A DNA stretch of 64,000 nucleotides from Flavivirga aquatica (GCF_001747085.1 NZ_MDJD01000034.1:248001-312000); one strand, 5' to 3'; numbered from the stretch's first letter, positions 37,638 to 47,223 are shown. Numbers and translations: made by a program. The notes: a model not told the origin generated them from the letters alone.

Positions 37638-37895
37638 CTATTTATCTATAGAACCCATGACACGTTTCATAAAACTATTTAAAGCTTCTTTTTGCGGTGT
37701 ACCTTCTTTAATCGTTTTATTGACTTCAATGGCACCATACATATTAGAGATTAATTCTCCAATAACGTCAAGTTCTTCATCTTTAAGAGAAGGTATTTCG
37801 GTTAAAGCTTCTAAAGTTTCAATAGTTTCAACAATGTAATCTTCATCATTTTTTGCTATAAACTGTGTTAAGTGTTTTATTACTGGTAATTTCAT
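37638..37895 (-). CDS. Small conserved flavobacterial protein (DUF6952-like)
   Basis: An 85-residue acidic, all-helical protein (MKLPVIKHLTQFIAKN, then EEELDVIGELISNMYG-like and EALNSFMKRVMGSIDK). It has no signal peptide or Cys. I recall it as a short conserved family found beside thioredoxin and peroxiredoxin genes in Flavobacteriaceae, but its function is unknown. It is the last gene of the leftward prx-trx group, 69 nt after the thioredoxin gene. Confidence 0.72.
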   Translation of the reverse strand: MKLPVIKHLTQFIAKNDEDYIVETIETLEALTEIPSLKDEELDVIGELISNMYGAIEVNKTIKEGTPQKEALNSFMKRVMGSIDK

Positions 37896-37964
37896 AGAAA
37901 TTTTTTTTAATTTCCGTTCTTATATATTCTTTTTTAGAATAAACTTTATAAGGAAACTTCTAGT

Positions 37965-38273
37965 TTATAATACTTCGTCAACTAATTCTTTTAAAACGTC
38001 AAATTTGTTAGTCTGTACTTGATTAACAAAAGCACCGTCTTTAAAAGTAGCAAAAGTTGGTAAATTGTCAACTGTAGCTAATTGTCTCGATTCAGGAAAT
38101 TTTTCCGCGTCAGCGATAATAAAAGTTATGTTTTCTAACTCTGAAGCTAATTTTTTAACTTTAGGTTTCATAATACGACAGTTACCACACCATGTTGCAG
38201 AATATTGTACTACAACAGTTTTGTTATTGGAAACGAATTCACTTAAATTATCTTGACTTAATTCTTGTATCAT
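37965..38273 (-). CDS. Thioredoxin-family protein with a CGNC active site
   Basis: A 102-residue cytoplasmic thioredoxin fold. The redox motif is WCGNC in YSATWCGNCRIMKPKVKKL, not the standard CGPC, which shifts redox potential in related proteins. The cis-Pro follows in VDNLPTFATFKDG. It starts 10 nt after the peroxiredoxin stop, so it is probably the dedicated reductant of that peroxiredoxin. Confidence 0.93.
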   Translation of the reverse strand: MIQELSQDNLSEFVSNNKTVVVQYSATWCGNCRIMKPKVKKLASELENITFIIADAEKFPESRQLATVDNLPTFATFKDGAFVNQVQTNKFDVLKELVDEVL

Positions 38274-38283
38274 GATTTTAAGA

Positions 38284-38928
38284 CTAGTTTACGTGAGCAG
38301 CTAAATATTCAGCAGTTCCTTTTGCATTAGGAGCCATAGCTGTTTTTCCTTCTTCCCAGTTGGCAGGACAAACCTCACCGTTTTCTTGTACATGCGTTAA
38401 AGCATCAACTAAACGAATGTATTCATTTACATTTCTACCTAATGGCATATTGTTAATACTTTCGTGTTGTACAATACCGTTTTCATCTATAATATAAGTC
38501 GCTCTATAAGTTACGTTGTCTCCTTCTACTTGAACAGTACCAGTTTCTTCATCAAAAGTTTCATTGGTAATATCTAAAATACCTAAGATGCTAGATAAGT
38601 TTCTGTTGCTATCAGCAAGAAGTGGGTAAGTAACACCTTCTATACCACCATTATCTTTTCCAGCACTTAACCATGCAAAGTGAACTTCTGGTGTATCACA
38701 AGATGCACCAATTACAATAGTATTACGTTTTTCAAATTCTGGTAATGCTGCTTGAAATGCGTGTAATTCTGTAGGGCAAACAAATGTAAAATCTTTAGGG
38801 TACCAAAAAAGTACTACTTTTTTCTTGTTTTTTACTGCTTCTTCTAGAACGTTTACTTTAAAAGTATCGCCCATTTCATTCATTGCGTCTACGTTTAAAT
38901 CTGGAAATTTTTTTCCTACTAATGCCAT
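38284..38928 (-). CDS. Typical 2-Cys peroxiredoxin (AhpC/Prx type)
   Basis: A 214-residue peroxidase. Peroxidatic Cys in KDFTFVCPTELHAFQ and resolving Cys near the C-terminus in NGEVCPANWEEGK. The active-site Arg and Thr positions are conserved (VTYRATYIIDENG). It reduces H2O2 and alkyl peroxides in the cytoplasm. A TATTTTTG box lies about 40 bp upstream of the start on the minus strand. It heads the prx-trx-small protein operon. Confidence 0.95.
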   Translation of the reverse strand: MALVGKKFPDLNVDAMNEMGDTFKVNVLEEAVKNKKKVVLFWYPKDFTFVCPTELHAFQAALPEFEKRNTIVIGASCDTPEVHFAWLSAGKDNGGIEGVTYPLLADSNRNLSSILGILDITNETFDEETGTVQVEGDNVTYRATYIIDENGIVQHESINNMPLGRNVNEYIRLVDALTHVQENGEVCPANWEEGKTAMAPNAKGTAEYLAAHVN

Positions 38929-39073
38929 TTGTGTTTTCTTTTATAATTAATGATTAAATTTTCGAAAGCACAAAAATACATACTAAACTAAAGGTTTTAA
39001 TAGGAATAAAATCTTTAATTCTTATTGAATAATAGATTTAAACTATGTGATCTGATTTTTAGATAATTAGATC

Positions 39074-40567
39074 TTATTTTGAAGATTTTAATTGTTTGAT
39101 TTTAATATTTAAACCAGCAAAAAGAAGTGTCATAAAAGGACTTAAAATACTAAAAAACAGATAAGGTATATATGCAGTTGCTCCTGCATAACCAAATAAT
39201 ACTTTAGAATGATATGCGCCGCAAGTATTCCAAGGAATTAAAACTGAGGTCACTGTGCCAGAGTCTTCAAGAGTTCTGCTTAAATTTTCAGGAGCTAAGC
39301 CTTTATCTTGGTAGGCTTGTTTAAACATTTTTCCAGGAACAACTAAAGCTAAATATTGATCTGAAGCAGTAAGGTTTAATGCTAAGCAGCTAGCTACTGT
39401 ACTTGCAAATAAGCCAAATGTAGTTGTTGCTAAATTTAATAAGGATTTTGTAATTCTAGATAATGCACCTATAGCATCCATGACACCTCCAAAAACCATT
39501 GCACATACTATCAACCAAATGGTGCCTAGCATACCTTTCATTCCTCCCGCGGTAAATAAATCGTTTAATTCTGGACTAGTAGTTTTAACAACTGTATCTA
39601 CAGTTAGAGCATTCATAATGCCTTGGTATCCAGATTGAAATGTTAATGAATCTGCTCCAGCAATTTTTACAACAATATCAGGTTGTGCAATTAATGCAGC
39701 GGTTCCTCCAAGTAAAGATCCTGTTAATAAGGCGATTAACGGCGGAGTTTTCTTTACAATCATTATAATAACTAAAGCGGGAACGATAAATAGCCAAGGA
39801 CTTATATTAAAAGCACCTTTTATAGCAGATAGTTTATCATCTATTTGTGGCGTACCAGTTGTATCTATGTTTAGTCCTATTATAATAAAAATAATAAGCG
39901 TTATTGCTATTGTAGGTATTGTGGTTAATGACATGTATTTAATATGGCTGAATAATTCACCACCAGCCATAGCAGGGGCTAGGTTTGTTGTATCACTAAG
40001 AGGTGACATTTTATCTCCAAAGTAAGCCCCAGATAAAACAGCTCCAGCTGTCATGCCAACCGATATACCCAATGTTTCTCCAATACCTACAAGAGCAATA
40101 CCAACAGTAGCAGAAGTTGTCCAAGAACTACCTGTCGCTATTGATATTATAGAACATATAATTACACATGCTGCTAAAAATATAGTTGGATTTAATATCT
40201 GTAAACCATAATAAATCATAGTTGGTATAATACCACTAATTAACCAAGTTCCAGCTAATGAGCCTACCATTAAGAGTATTAATAATGCACCAGTTGTAGA
40301 TTTTATATTTTCTGCAACTTCTTCAAGCATTCTATCGTAAGATACTTTATTCCTAAAGCCAACAATTGCAGCAACTGCAGCTCCTAGTAACAAGACAAAT
40401 TGATTACTACCACTTAAGGCATCATCTCCATAAACGTATATGTTATAAGCTAACATACTAACTAAAGCAAATACAGGAATTAATGCTTCCCAAATATTTA
40501 GCTCTTTATTATCAATAATTTTTTGATTTTCTATATTTATTTCAGAGATATTGCTTTTGTCTTGCAT
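39074..40567 (-). CDS. nhaC: Na+/H+ antiporter NhaC family
   Basis: A 497-residue inner-membrane transporter with about 12 hydrophobic segments. Family blocks are TGSSWTTSATVGIALVGIGE (around 145-165), GAVLSGAYFGDKMSPLSDTT, and the late TSVLIPWNTCGAYHSKVL with NLTASDQYLALVVPGKMF. The motif GDKMSPLSDTTNLAP holds ion-binding Asp and Ser residues. It exchanges Na+ for H+, which fits a marine lifestyle. It stands alone. Confidence 0.93.
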   Translation of the reverse strand: MQDKSNISEINIENQKIIDNKELNIWEALIPVFALVSMLAYNIYVYGDDALSGSNQFVLLLGAAVAAIVGFRNKVSYDRMLEEVAENIKSTTGALLILLMVGSLAGTWLISGIIPTMIYYGLQILNPTIFLAACVIICSIISIATGSSWTTSATVGIALVGIGETLGISVGMTAGAVLSGAYFGDKMSPLSDTTNLAPAMAGGELFSHIKYMSLTTIPTIAITLIIFIIIGLNIDTTGTPQIDDKLSAIKGAFNISPWLFIVPALVIIMIVKKTPPLIALLTGSLLGGTAALIAQPDIVVKIAGADSLTFQSGYQGIMNALTVDTVVKTTSPELNDLFTAGGMKGMLGTIWLIVCAMVFGGVMDAIGALSRITKSLLNLATTTFGLFASTVASCLALNLTASDQYLALVVPGKMFKQAYQDKGLAPENLSRTLEDSGTVTSVLIPWNTCGAYHSKVLFGYAGATAYIPYLFFSILSPFMTLLFAGLNIKIKQLKSSK

Positions 40568-40762
40568 TTATTTTTAATTTAATCCTGTAATGTTACGATA
40601 ATCTTATTTTTTGAACAAATAAGAGGCGTATCTTTTTTGTGTTAAAAAAAATGCCTTTAGTCGAAAAATTGTTAAATTATATAAAATAATGTGACTTTTT
40701 ATACTTAATTATGTGTCATAGGGGTAATCAAACCATATTTATCAATTTTACCCTAAAACAAA

Positions 40763-41212
40763 ATGACATATTTTATTTATTTAAATCTTTTTGAAATTTT
40801 TATTTTTTCACTAACAAGTTTTGCGTATCGTTTTAATACTAATGGAATGGTATTAAACTTTAAACCTATTAAAAACACCATGATAAAACCATTAATATTT
40901 GATAATTTCAATTATATGGAGGGCGCATTTATGCCTAGGAAAACCAATAATTTTAATAGGCATAAGGAGAAAATAAAGCTTGAAGATATAGAGATTATTT
41001 TGAAACTTAAAAAGTATAATGAACAACTGATTTGGAGTTTAAAAACTCTGGAATATATTTCATTTATAGAAGTTAATTCGGTAACTAAAGATAATCTAGA
41101 TCAGTTATTTGAAATTTTAAATTTAAAAACTAATATCCAGCGTGATGTGATTGAAATTACGAAAAAAGTAAGTTATTATAAATCATTTCAAAATAAAATA
41201 AGACGTACTTAG
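40763..41212 (+). CDS. Hypothetical protein, up to 149 aa
   Basis: A frame with a hydrophobic start (MTYFIYLNLFEIFIFSLTSF) and a charged, helical second half (KEKIKLEDIEIILKLKKYN, DNLDQLFEILNLKTNIQRD). Several later Met residues (29, 40, 52, 57) could be the true start, which would remove the hydrophobic part. I do not recognise the family. It lies alone between nhaC and the broken hydrolase gene. Confidence 0.4.
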   Translation: MTYFIYLNLFEIFIFSLTSFAYRFNTNGMVLNFKPIKNTMIKPLIFDNFNYMEGAFMPRKTNNFNRHKEKIKLEDIEIILKLKKYNEQLIWSLKTLEYISFIEVNSVTKDNLDQLFEILNLKTNIQRDVIEITKKVSYYKSFQNKIRRT

Positions 41213-41239
41213 TATTAGTTGTATTTTTATCCATTATAT

Positions 41240-42262
41240 ATGGATTCATTAACTCAGATTGTTTTAGGAGCTGCTTGTGGAGAAGCAGTTTTAGGAAATA
41301 AAATAGGTAATTGAGCTTTGTTGTTTGCAGCTATTGGGGGAACTGTGCCAGATTTAGATGTCTATTTTGGAAGTTTACTTTATAATAACGAAATTGATGC
41401 AATGCTTTTTCATAGAGGCTTTATGCATTCTATTTTATTTTCTGTTTTAGGAGCATTTCTTTTTGGTTGGTTAGTACATAAATTATATAATTCAGGTAAA
41501 CGTTTGCATTCCACTACTCAAAAGGATTGGATAAGTTTATTTTTCTGGTCACTATTTACGCATCCTATTTTAGATTGTTTTACACCTTATGGAACGCAAT
41601 TATTTGCGCCTTTTAGTAGTTATAGAGTGGCTATAAATAATATAGCGGTTGCAGACCCTATATACACACTTCCTTTTCTTATTTGTATGATTGTTTTGAT
41701 GTTTTTTAATAGAGCATCAAATAAAAGACGTTTTTGGTTGAATTTGGGGTTAGGAATAAGTTCTGCTTATATGCTATTTACTTTAGGGAATAAGCTATAT
41801 GTTGATACTATTTTTAAGAAGTCTTTGGTGGAAAATAATATTCAGTTTAAAAGATATAGTAGTCAGCCATCTATTTTGAATAATATATTATGGTTTGGTG
41901 TTGCTGAAACCGATACATCATATGCGGTAACTAATTATTCCTTATTTGATACTAAAAATAGATTTTTAAATTTTAAACTAATCTCTAAACAGCGAGATTT
42001 AAAGCCTTCGGAATTTAAGGATATTGAAGAGTTATCATCGTTTAGTAATGGTTATTATAGTGTTTACAAGATTACTGAAAATGAATATGAGTATAATGAT
42101 TTGCGTTATCCGCTTTTAGATGGAGAAAATTCAAATACGTCTATATTTAGTTTGTCTTTGTATAAGGAAGAAAAAAGACTTAACATGAAGCCTTTCGAAC
42201 CAAATTTTGATGATTTTGGAGAGGTTATATCTAGACTTTGGAAGCGTTTAAAAGGAATTTAG
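41240..42262 (+). pseudogene. YdjM-like membrane metal-dependent hydrolase gene interrupted by TGA at codon 25
   Basis: From ATG 41240 the protein begins MDSLTQIVLGAACGEAVLGN, the usual start of this family, then a TGA at 41312-41314, then LLFAAIGGTVPDLDVYFGS and the rest in the same frame to 42262. Key features survive downstream: PDLDV, HRGFMHS (metal His), and THPILDCFTPYGTQLF, with four to five membrane segments. In homologues the stop position is usually a basic residue, so CGA to TGA is a simple explanation. A TTG at 41318 could restart translation but would remove the first helix. Selenocysteine is unlikely. Either a recent null allele or a sequencing error. Confidence 0.82.
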
Positions 42263-42368
42263 AATGCTTGGTTTATAAAAACAGTGTTTTATTTATTTTG
42301 AAATAGAAGAAACTGTATAATAAGTATGATTTATTAGGAAAGTGAGATGTTTTAATTACAATCCAATT

Positions 42369-42406
42369 TTAACATGACTAGAAAGGAGGACATCTAGTCA
42401 TGTTGA
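42369..42406. terminator. 12-bp perfect hairpin between converging genes
   Basis: Arms 42371-42382 and 42393-42404 (AACATGACTAGA and its complement) surround the loop AAGGAGGACA. No long T-run follows on either strand. It is placed between the hydrolase pseudogene and the methionine gamma-lyase-like gene and could end both. The loop resembles a Shine-Dalgarno sequence, which is unusual for this phylum. Confidence 0.55.
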
Positions 42407-42433
42407 TATAGGGAAAAACAATAATAGTATTTG

Positions 42434-43663
42434 TTAATTACATTCTTTTTCGATTTGATTAAGATGTAAAATTCCAATTTTAACCATACATTCTTTCATC
42501 ATTTGGTAAGTACGTTTAATATCTGCATCCAGACCAATAGAAAAACGAATTAAGCCATCACTTAAGCCCATTACTTTTTGTTCTTCTTCGGGTATTTCTG
42601 ATGATGTCGAAGACCCAGGTGCACTAAATAATGTTTTGTAAAAACCTAAGCTAACTGCTAAATATCCTAAATTTTTATCTTGCATCATTTCCATAAGTTC
42701 ATTAGCTTTTTCTAAAGAACCAGCATCGATAGTTAGCATACCTCCAAAACCATATTGTTTGTTCATCATGCTTTTAAAGAGATTATGAGAAGGATGCGAT
42801 TTTAGCCCTGGATATACCGTTTTTAAACCATCGTTTTCAAATTTTTCGGCTAAAAACATGGCATTTTTGCTATGTTTTTGCATCCTAATGTGTAATGTTC
42901 TTAAGTTTTTTAAAATAGATGAAGCTCTTAAGCTATCCATAGTCGACCCTAAAAGCATACAAGCTCCGTTGTTTACATTACGTAAATCGTTTATAAATTC
43001 TTGAGTACCGCAAACGACGCCACCAACAGTATCACTTGATCCATTTATAAATTTTGTTAAACTATGTATAACAATATCTGCTCCTAAAATAGCAGGTGAA
43101 ATGGACAATGGTGAAAACGTATTATCTACTACTAATTTTAAATCATGTTTTTTTGCTATATCTGCTAAACCTTTAATATCTGCTATTTCTAATAATGGGT
43201 TGCTTACAGACTCACAGTACAGTACTTTAGTGTTTTCTGTAATAGCAGCTTCGACAGCATCAAGTTTTGTAATATCTACGAAAGATGTTTTAATGTTAAA
43301 CCTAGGGGTGAAATTTTTTAAAAAGGCATAAGTTCCACCGTAAATAGTTCTACTAGATACAATATGATCATTGGCATCACAAAGCTGTAAAAGAACAGGG
43401 GTAATAGCTCCCATACCAGAAGCAGATACATTTGCCGTTTCTGTACCTTCCATAGCGGCTAAAGCCTCACCAAGATATAAATTAGAAGGTGTAGTATGAC
43501 GAGAATATAGGTAACACCCGTCTGCATTACCTTCAAAAGTATCGAACATGGTTTTTGCAGATAAAAAGGTATAGGTAGATGAATCTGATATAGAAGGATT
43601 CACGCCTCCAAATTCTCCAAAGTATTGCAAGTCTTGTATATTGTTTGCGGGTTCTAAAGCCAT
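42434..43663 (-). CDS. Cys/Met-metabolism PLP enzyme, methionine gamma-lyase-like
   Basis: A 409-residue PLP enzyme of fold type I. The cofactor Lys is in VIHSLTKFINGSSDTVGG. Other marks are SASGMGAITPVLLQL, VVDNTFSPL and the substrate-binding start YLYSRHTTPSNLYLGEALA. Family members cleave methionine or cystathionine, or use O-acyl-homoserine. The divergent Lrp-type regulator suggests a catabolic, amino-acid-induced role such as methionine gamma-lyase. The exact reaction is not certain. Confidence 0.85.
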   Translation of the reverse strand: MALEPANNIQDLQYFGEFGGVNPSISDSSTYTFLSAKTMFDTFEGNADGCYLYSRHTTPSNLYLGEALAAMEGTETANVSASGMGAITPVLLQLCDANDHIVSSRTIYGGTYAFLKNFTPRFNIKTSFVDITKLDAVEAAITENTKVLYCESVSNPLLEIADIKGLADIAKKHDLKLVVDNTFSPLSISPAILGADIVIHSLTKFINGSSDTVGGVVCGTQEFINDLRNVNNGACMLLGSTMDSLRASSILKNLRTLHIRMQKHSKNAMFLAEKFENDGLKTVYPGLKSHPSHNLFKSMMNKQYGFGGMLTIDAGSLEKANELMEMMQDKNLGYLAVSLGFYKTLFSAPGSSTSSEIPEEEQKVMGLSDGLIRFSIGLDADIKRTYQMMKECMVKIGILHLNQIEKECN

Positions 43664-43851
43664 AATTATTGTTTTTTTAATATTAAACCTGCCCCATTTT
43701 TAGGATGTGGTTAAACAAAATTCAGAATAACTAGATTAAAAAACAATTGATATAATTATATGTAGAAAATAAAACTATTTATGTGTATTTTTTTAGATTT
43801 TTTTATGTATATTTTATGAAAAGCATATGTTTTAATGAAAAATTTTCAATT

Positions 43852-44310
43852 ATGATATTTGATAAAACAGACAAGAAGTTATTAGAATATCTTCAAAAGG
43901 ACAGTAAACAAACTAATAAAGAATTGTCTAATAAACTTAATCTTTCTGTTACAGCAGTTTATGAGCGAATTAAAAAACTTGAAAAGGAAGGGTTTATTAA
44001 TGGCTATACAGTATTAGTTAATAAAGAAAAAATTGATAGGAATTTTGTGGTTTTTTGTCATATTAAACTAGTAAAACATAGTCAAGACTATGTAGTTAGT
44101 TTTGAAAAAGAAGTAACAAAATTAAATGAAGTACTAGAATGTTATCATATTAGTGGAGATTACGACTATTTACTAAAAGTTTTAGTGAAAGATATAGCCG
44201 CTTTTAGAGAATTTATGGTAAAAAAGTTAACCACAATTAATCATATTGGTAGTACGCATAGTATGTTTGTAATTAATGAAGTAAAGCATACACATATTAT
44301 AGGGTTTTAA
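43852..44310 (+). CDS. Lrp/AsnC-family transcriptional regulator
   Basis: About 152 residues from the ATG at 43852 (MIFDKTDKKLLEYLQKDSKQ); a longer frame from 43783 adds 23 residues that do not fit the family. The HTH is TNKELSNKLNLSVTAVYERIKKLEKEGFI. The RAM ligand domain follows (VVFCHIKLVK, CYHISGDYDYLLKVLVKDIAAF). It is divergent from the methionine gamma-lyase-like gene with a 188-bp spacer and probably controls it in response to an amino acid. Confidence 0.93.
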   Translation: MIFDKTDKKLLEYLQKDSKQTNKELSNKLNLSVTAVYERIKKLEKEGFINGYTVLVNKEKIDRNFVVFCHIKLVKHSQDYVVSFEKEVTKLNEVLECYHISGDYDYLLKVLVKDIAAFREFMVKKLTTINHIGSTHSMFVINEVKHTHIIGF

Positions 44311-44358
44311 ATAGAGGTTGCTAATAAAAAAGGAATATATTTATAAATTATTAAAGAC

Positions 44359-44988
44359 ATGATGGAATCCACAGCTTATAAATTAACAGAGTTCTTTATA
44401 ATTTTCATCATAATACCTATTAGTTTTACTATAAATTATTCTCCTTGGCTAAAATTGGCTATTGGTTTTATAGGGTTCATTTATATTGTTTATGTGTTAT
44501 TAAAAGTTGAAAAAGAAAAAATAAAAATAGCTCCAAATTTAAATTGGAAATTTTTCTGGAAAGAAACCATGATTAAGTTATTAGTTATTGTTATTCTTAC
44601 AGTTTTTTTTGTTTTTATAACAGATAAACCTGCGCTTTTTAATGTTTTATTAAATAAACCCAAATTATGGGTGCTTATACTATTTATATATAGCTTCTTT
44701 TCAGTTTATCCTCAAGAGTTAATTTATAGGACTTTATATTTTAAGCGTTACAGAAGTCTATTTAAAGATAACACACTCTTTATTTTTGTAAATGCTATAG
44801 TATTTGCCTTAGCTCATTTGTTTTTTAGAAACACTTTAGTACTTGCATTAACTTTTTTAGGAGGAGTGTTATTTGCAGTAACCTTTAATAAAACAAAATC
44901 TACACTTTTAGTATCTATTGAACATGCTATTTATGGTTGTTGGTTATTTACTGTGGGTATGGGAGAAATGCTAGGTTTTCCTGCATAA
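44359..44988 (+). CDS. CPBP-family intramembrane metalloprotease (CAAX protease-like)
   Basis: A 209-residue membrane protein with about six hydrophobic segments. Motif 1 reads PQELIYRTLYFKRYR, with Gln in place of the first Glu of the usual EExxxR; motif 2 is ALAHLFFRN, and motif 3 ends with SIEHAIYGCW. The Glu-to-Gln change is seen in other flavobacterial members by my recollection, so it may be active. Substrate unknown. It lies 48 nt after the Lrp gene, possibly co-transcribed. Confidence 0.82.
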   Translation: MMESTAYKLTEFFIIFIIIPISFTINYSPWLKLAIGFIGFIYIVYVLLKVEKEKIKIAPNLNWKFFWKETMIKLLVIVILTVFFVFITDKPALFNVLLNKPKLWVLILFIYSFFSVYPQELIYRTLYFKRYRSLFKDNTLFIFVNAIVFALAHLFFRNTLVLALTFLGGVLFAVTFNKTKSTLLVSIEHAIYGCWLFTVGMGEMLGFPA

Positions 44989-45090
44989 ATACCTGACGAA
45001 ATTTGTGTAAAACATATAAAATCTTACGTGAGTTAAATATTTTCTCTATTTTTGATCGCTATTATTTATTAACCTAAACTAACAAAAGGG

Positions 45091-45639
45091 ATGAAAAAAT
45101 TAATTTACATTATTTTAGGGATTATTATTGGTGCGTTAGGTATGCATTATTTTAGTCCAAAAGAATTTGAATTAGATGATTATAAAACTGAATTTGGCGA
45201 TTTTGAGAAAGGCACTAAAAAACCAAGAGGAGTCATTAAAAAAGAATATGCCGAGGCGTTAAGTAAAAACTGGACCAAGTATAGAAAACCAGCAGTGGAC
45301 TCTTGTGCTGCAATGGGAGGACACAAACAAGACGATCGTTCTGTGTGGTGGTCTGCTAAAGAAATTAGAAACTATTTAAGATATTCTAGAAAACAAGCCG
45401 ATAGCTTAAATTATAAAATTACAGGATACCGCGTATATTTAGGTGTTTATGGAGAAGAAGCTGGCTCTGCAAAATGTGATTTAACAACGATGTTTATGGT
45501 GCCAACTGGTATTAAAAAGAAAAATGGAAAACAAGATATTATGACTAATAATTTTGCTCCATTAACCATGCAAAATCGCCGAGATTTACCTATAGGTCCT
45601 TTGAATGATGGTTCTGGAGGACAAGGCTCGTATCCTTGA
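45091..45639 (+). CDS. Hypothetical protein with N-terminal membrane anchor
   Basis: A 182-residue protein. Residues 1-20 form one membrane anchor (LIYIILGIIIGALGMHYFS), and the rest is charged and probably outside the cytoplasm. It contains SCAAMGGHKQDDRSVWWSAK and a late Gly-rich end (GPLNDGSGGQGSYP). I recall similar flavobacterial proteins beside the membrane/kinase pair that follows, but the family has no known function. It precedes the membrane-protein and kinase genes by 45 nt and is probably in their operon. Confidence 0.75.
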   Translation: MKKLIYIILGIIIGALGMHYFSPKEFELDDYKTEFGDFEKGTKKPRGVIKKEYAEALSKNWTKYRKPAVDSCAAMGGHKQDDRSVWWSAKEIRNYLRYSRKQADSLNYKITGYRVYLGVYGEEAGSAKCDLTTMFMVPTGIKKKNGKQDIMTNNFAPLTMQNRRDLPIGPLNDGSGGQGSYP

Positions 45640-45684
45640 TTAAAATAATCGAGTGTTTTTATTTTTAGGAGTTATTATTATTTT

Positions 45685-46389
45685 ATGAATGATTTTTTAT
45701 TACAATATAATAGATTAATTACTTCTTGTATTGAAGCTTTTGCAGCCATAGTTGGTTTGTTTGTATTAAAAAAATATGTAAATACGCCTGCTAAATATTT
45801 TATTTATTTTTTAGTTTACCTTTTAATTTGTGATTTTATTGGTAACTACGTAAAATATATTGATAATGATGGTTTATTTGGTTTTTTAAAAGGAACCAAA
45901 CTAGTAAAAAACTTTTGGTGGTCTACATTGTTTTGGAAAATAGGTGCTATAATATTTTTTGTGTTTTATTATCATAAGGTTATACAAACAGATTTATTTA
46001 AAGCAATAATTAAATATTCAGGCTATAGTTTTCTTGTATTTTCATTTACCTATATTACCTTACATTGGGAAGAGTATTTTATTCGTTTTTTTCCTATTAT
46101 TAGCATTTTAGGAGCAGTAATTATATTTTTATGTACAGTATTTTATTTTATTGAAATATTACAGAGTGAAAGGATATTAACTTTTTATAGATCTTTAAAT
46201 TTCTATATTAGTTTTGCGGTGTTTATTTGGTGGCTTATAATAACACCTTTAGTGTTCTATGATATTTATAATTCCCATAAAGATTTATATTTTATTTTTT
46301 TAAAATGGGAAATTTATTTATTTGCTAATATCTTCATGTATTCAACTTTTACATTTGCTTTAATATGGTGCAGACCTCAGAACGATTAG
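45685..46389 (+). CDS. Multi-pass membrane protein, probable sensor partner of the kinase
   Basis: A 234-residue protein that is almost entirely hydrophobic, with about six to seven transmembrane segments and no recognised motif. It overlaps the next gene, a histidine kinase with only one membrane segment, by 25 nt. That overlap suggests coupled translation and a joint membrane complex, like a 7TM sensor kinase split into two genes. This is inference from position and topology. Confidence 0.75.
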   Translation: MNDFLLQYNRLITSCIEAFAAIVGLFVLKKYVNTPAKYFIYFLVYLLICDFIGNYVKYIDNDGLFGFLKGTKLVKNFWWSTLFWKIGAIIFFVFYYHKVIQTDLFKAIIKYSGYSFLVFSFTYITLHWEEYFIRFFPIISILGAVIIFLCTVFYFIEILQSERILTFYRSLNFYISFAVFIWWLIITPLVFYDIYNSHKDLYFIFLKWEIYLFANIFMYSTFTFALIWCRPQND

Positions 46390-47180
46390 CTAGCACAGCT
46401 GCAGAACGGTATTTACTAGTATATATGATAGCTGTATTGGTTATTGTTACCTCGTTAGTTATTGTGTTTTTTGTAGTGTTTTTAAAACGTAAAAATAAAA
46501 TACTTTTAGATAAAGTAAAGCAACAACAGGCTTTTGAGGCTGAAATTGCTCAAGCACAAACAGAAACTCAAGAACAGACCTTAAAGAATATTGGCTGGGA
46601 GTTACATGATAATGTAGGTCAATTATTGTCTTTTGCAAGTATGCAATTAAGTATATTAAAAATGCAGGTGGCAGACGATGTTAAAGATAAGTTTAAAGAT
46701 ACTTCTGATGCGCTTAAAGATAGTTTATCTGAAGTGCGCTCACTTTCAAGAACCTTAAATAACGAAGTGGTTTTAAATATTGGTTTTGAAAAATCAATTA
46801 CCAATGAGTTAAACAGATTAAAAAAGATGAAATTTACATCTGCAGAACTTAAAATTATTGGCGAAAAAGTAGATTTTAAGGATAAGAAACATGAAATTAT
46901 TATTTTTAGAATTCTTCAAGAGTTTTTATCAAATTCTGTTAAATATTCTGAAGCAAAAAATTTAAATATTATTTTAGATTATCAACCAGAAAATTTGGTT
47001 ATTACAGCAAAAGACGATGGTAAGGGATTTAATGTAAATGAAATAGAAAAAGGTTCTGGTTTAATTAATATGAAAAGTAGAGCAACTCTAGTTAATGCTA
47101 CTTTAAATTTAGCTTCTAAGCCTAACGAAGGTGTTGAGTTGACACTTTGTTATCCTCTTTATTCTTTTTTAGAGAAATAG
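46365..47180 (+). CDS. Sensor histidine kinase, NarL/DegS class (HisKA_3)
   Basis: A 271-residue kinase. One transmembrane helix (about 18-40), a coiled-coil (45-75), the HisKA_3 helix with phospho-acceptor His81 in WELHDNVGQLLS, and an ATPase domain with EFLSNSVKYSEAKN (N-box), DDGKGF (G1) and GSGLINMKSRA. Kinases of this class pair with LuxR-type response regulators, but none lies beside it. It probably forms a unit with the overlapping membrane protein. Confidence 0.92.
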   Translation: MVQTSERLASTAAERYLLVYMIAVLVIVTSLVIVFFVVFLKRKNKILLDKVKQQQAFEAEIAQAQTETQEQTLKNIGWELHDNVGQLLSFASMQLSILKMQVADDVKDKFKDTSDALKDSLSEVRSLSRTLNNEVVLNIGFEKSITNELNRLKKMKFTSAELKIIGEKVDFKDKKHEIIIFRILQEFLSNSVKYSEAKNLNIILDYQPENLVITAKDDGKGFNVNEIEKGSGLINMKSRATLVNATLNLASKPNEGVELTLCYPLYSFLEK

Positions 47181-47223
47181 TTTCTGTATCATTTCGAGAA
47201 TATTAAGAAGTATTTTTCGTTTT

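Noticed and set aside
41312-41314. TGA read as selenocysteine or as tryptophan
   Set aside because: The position is not a redox Cys site in the family, and TGA ends other genes here, for example the regulator at 24334-24336 and the RlmI-like gene at 53436-53438.
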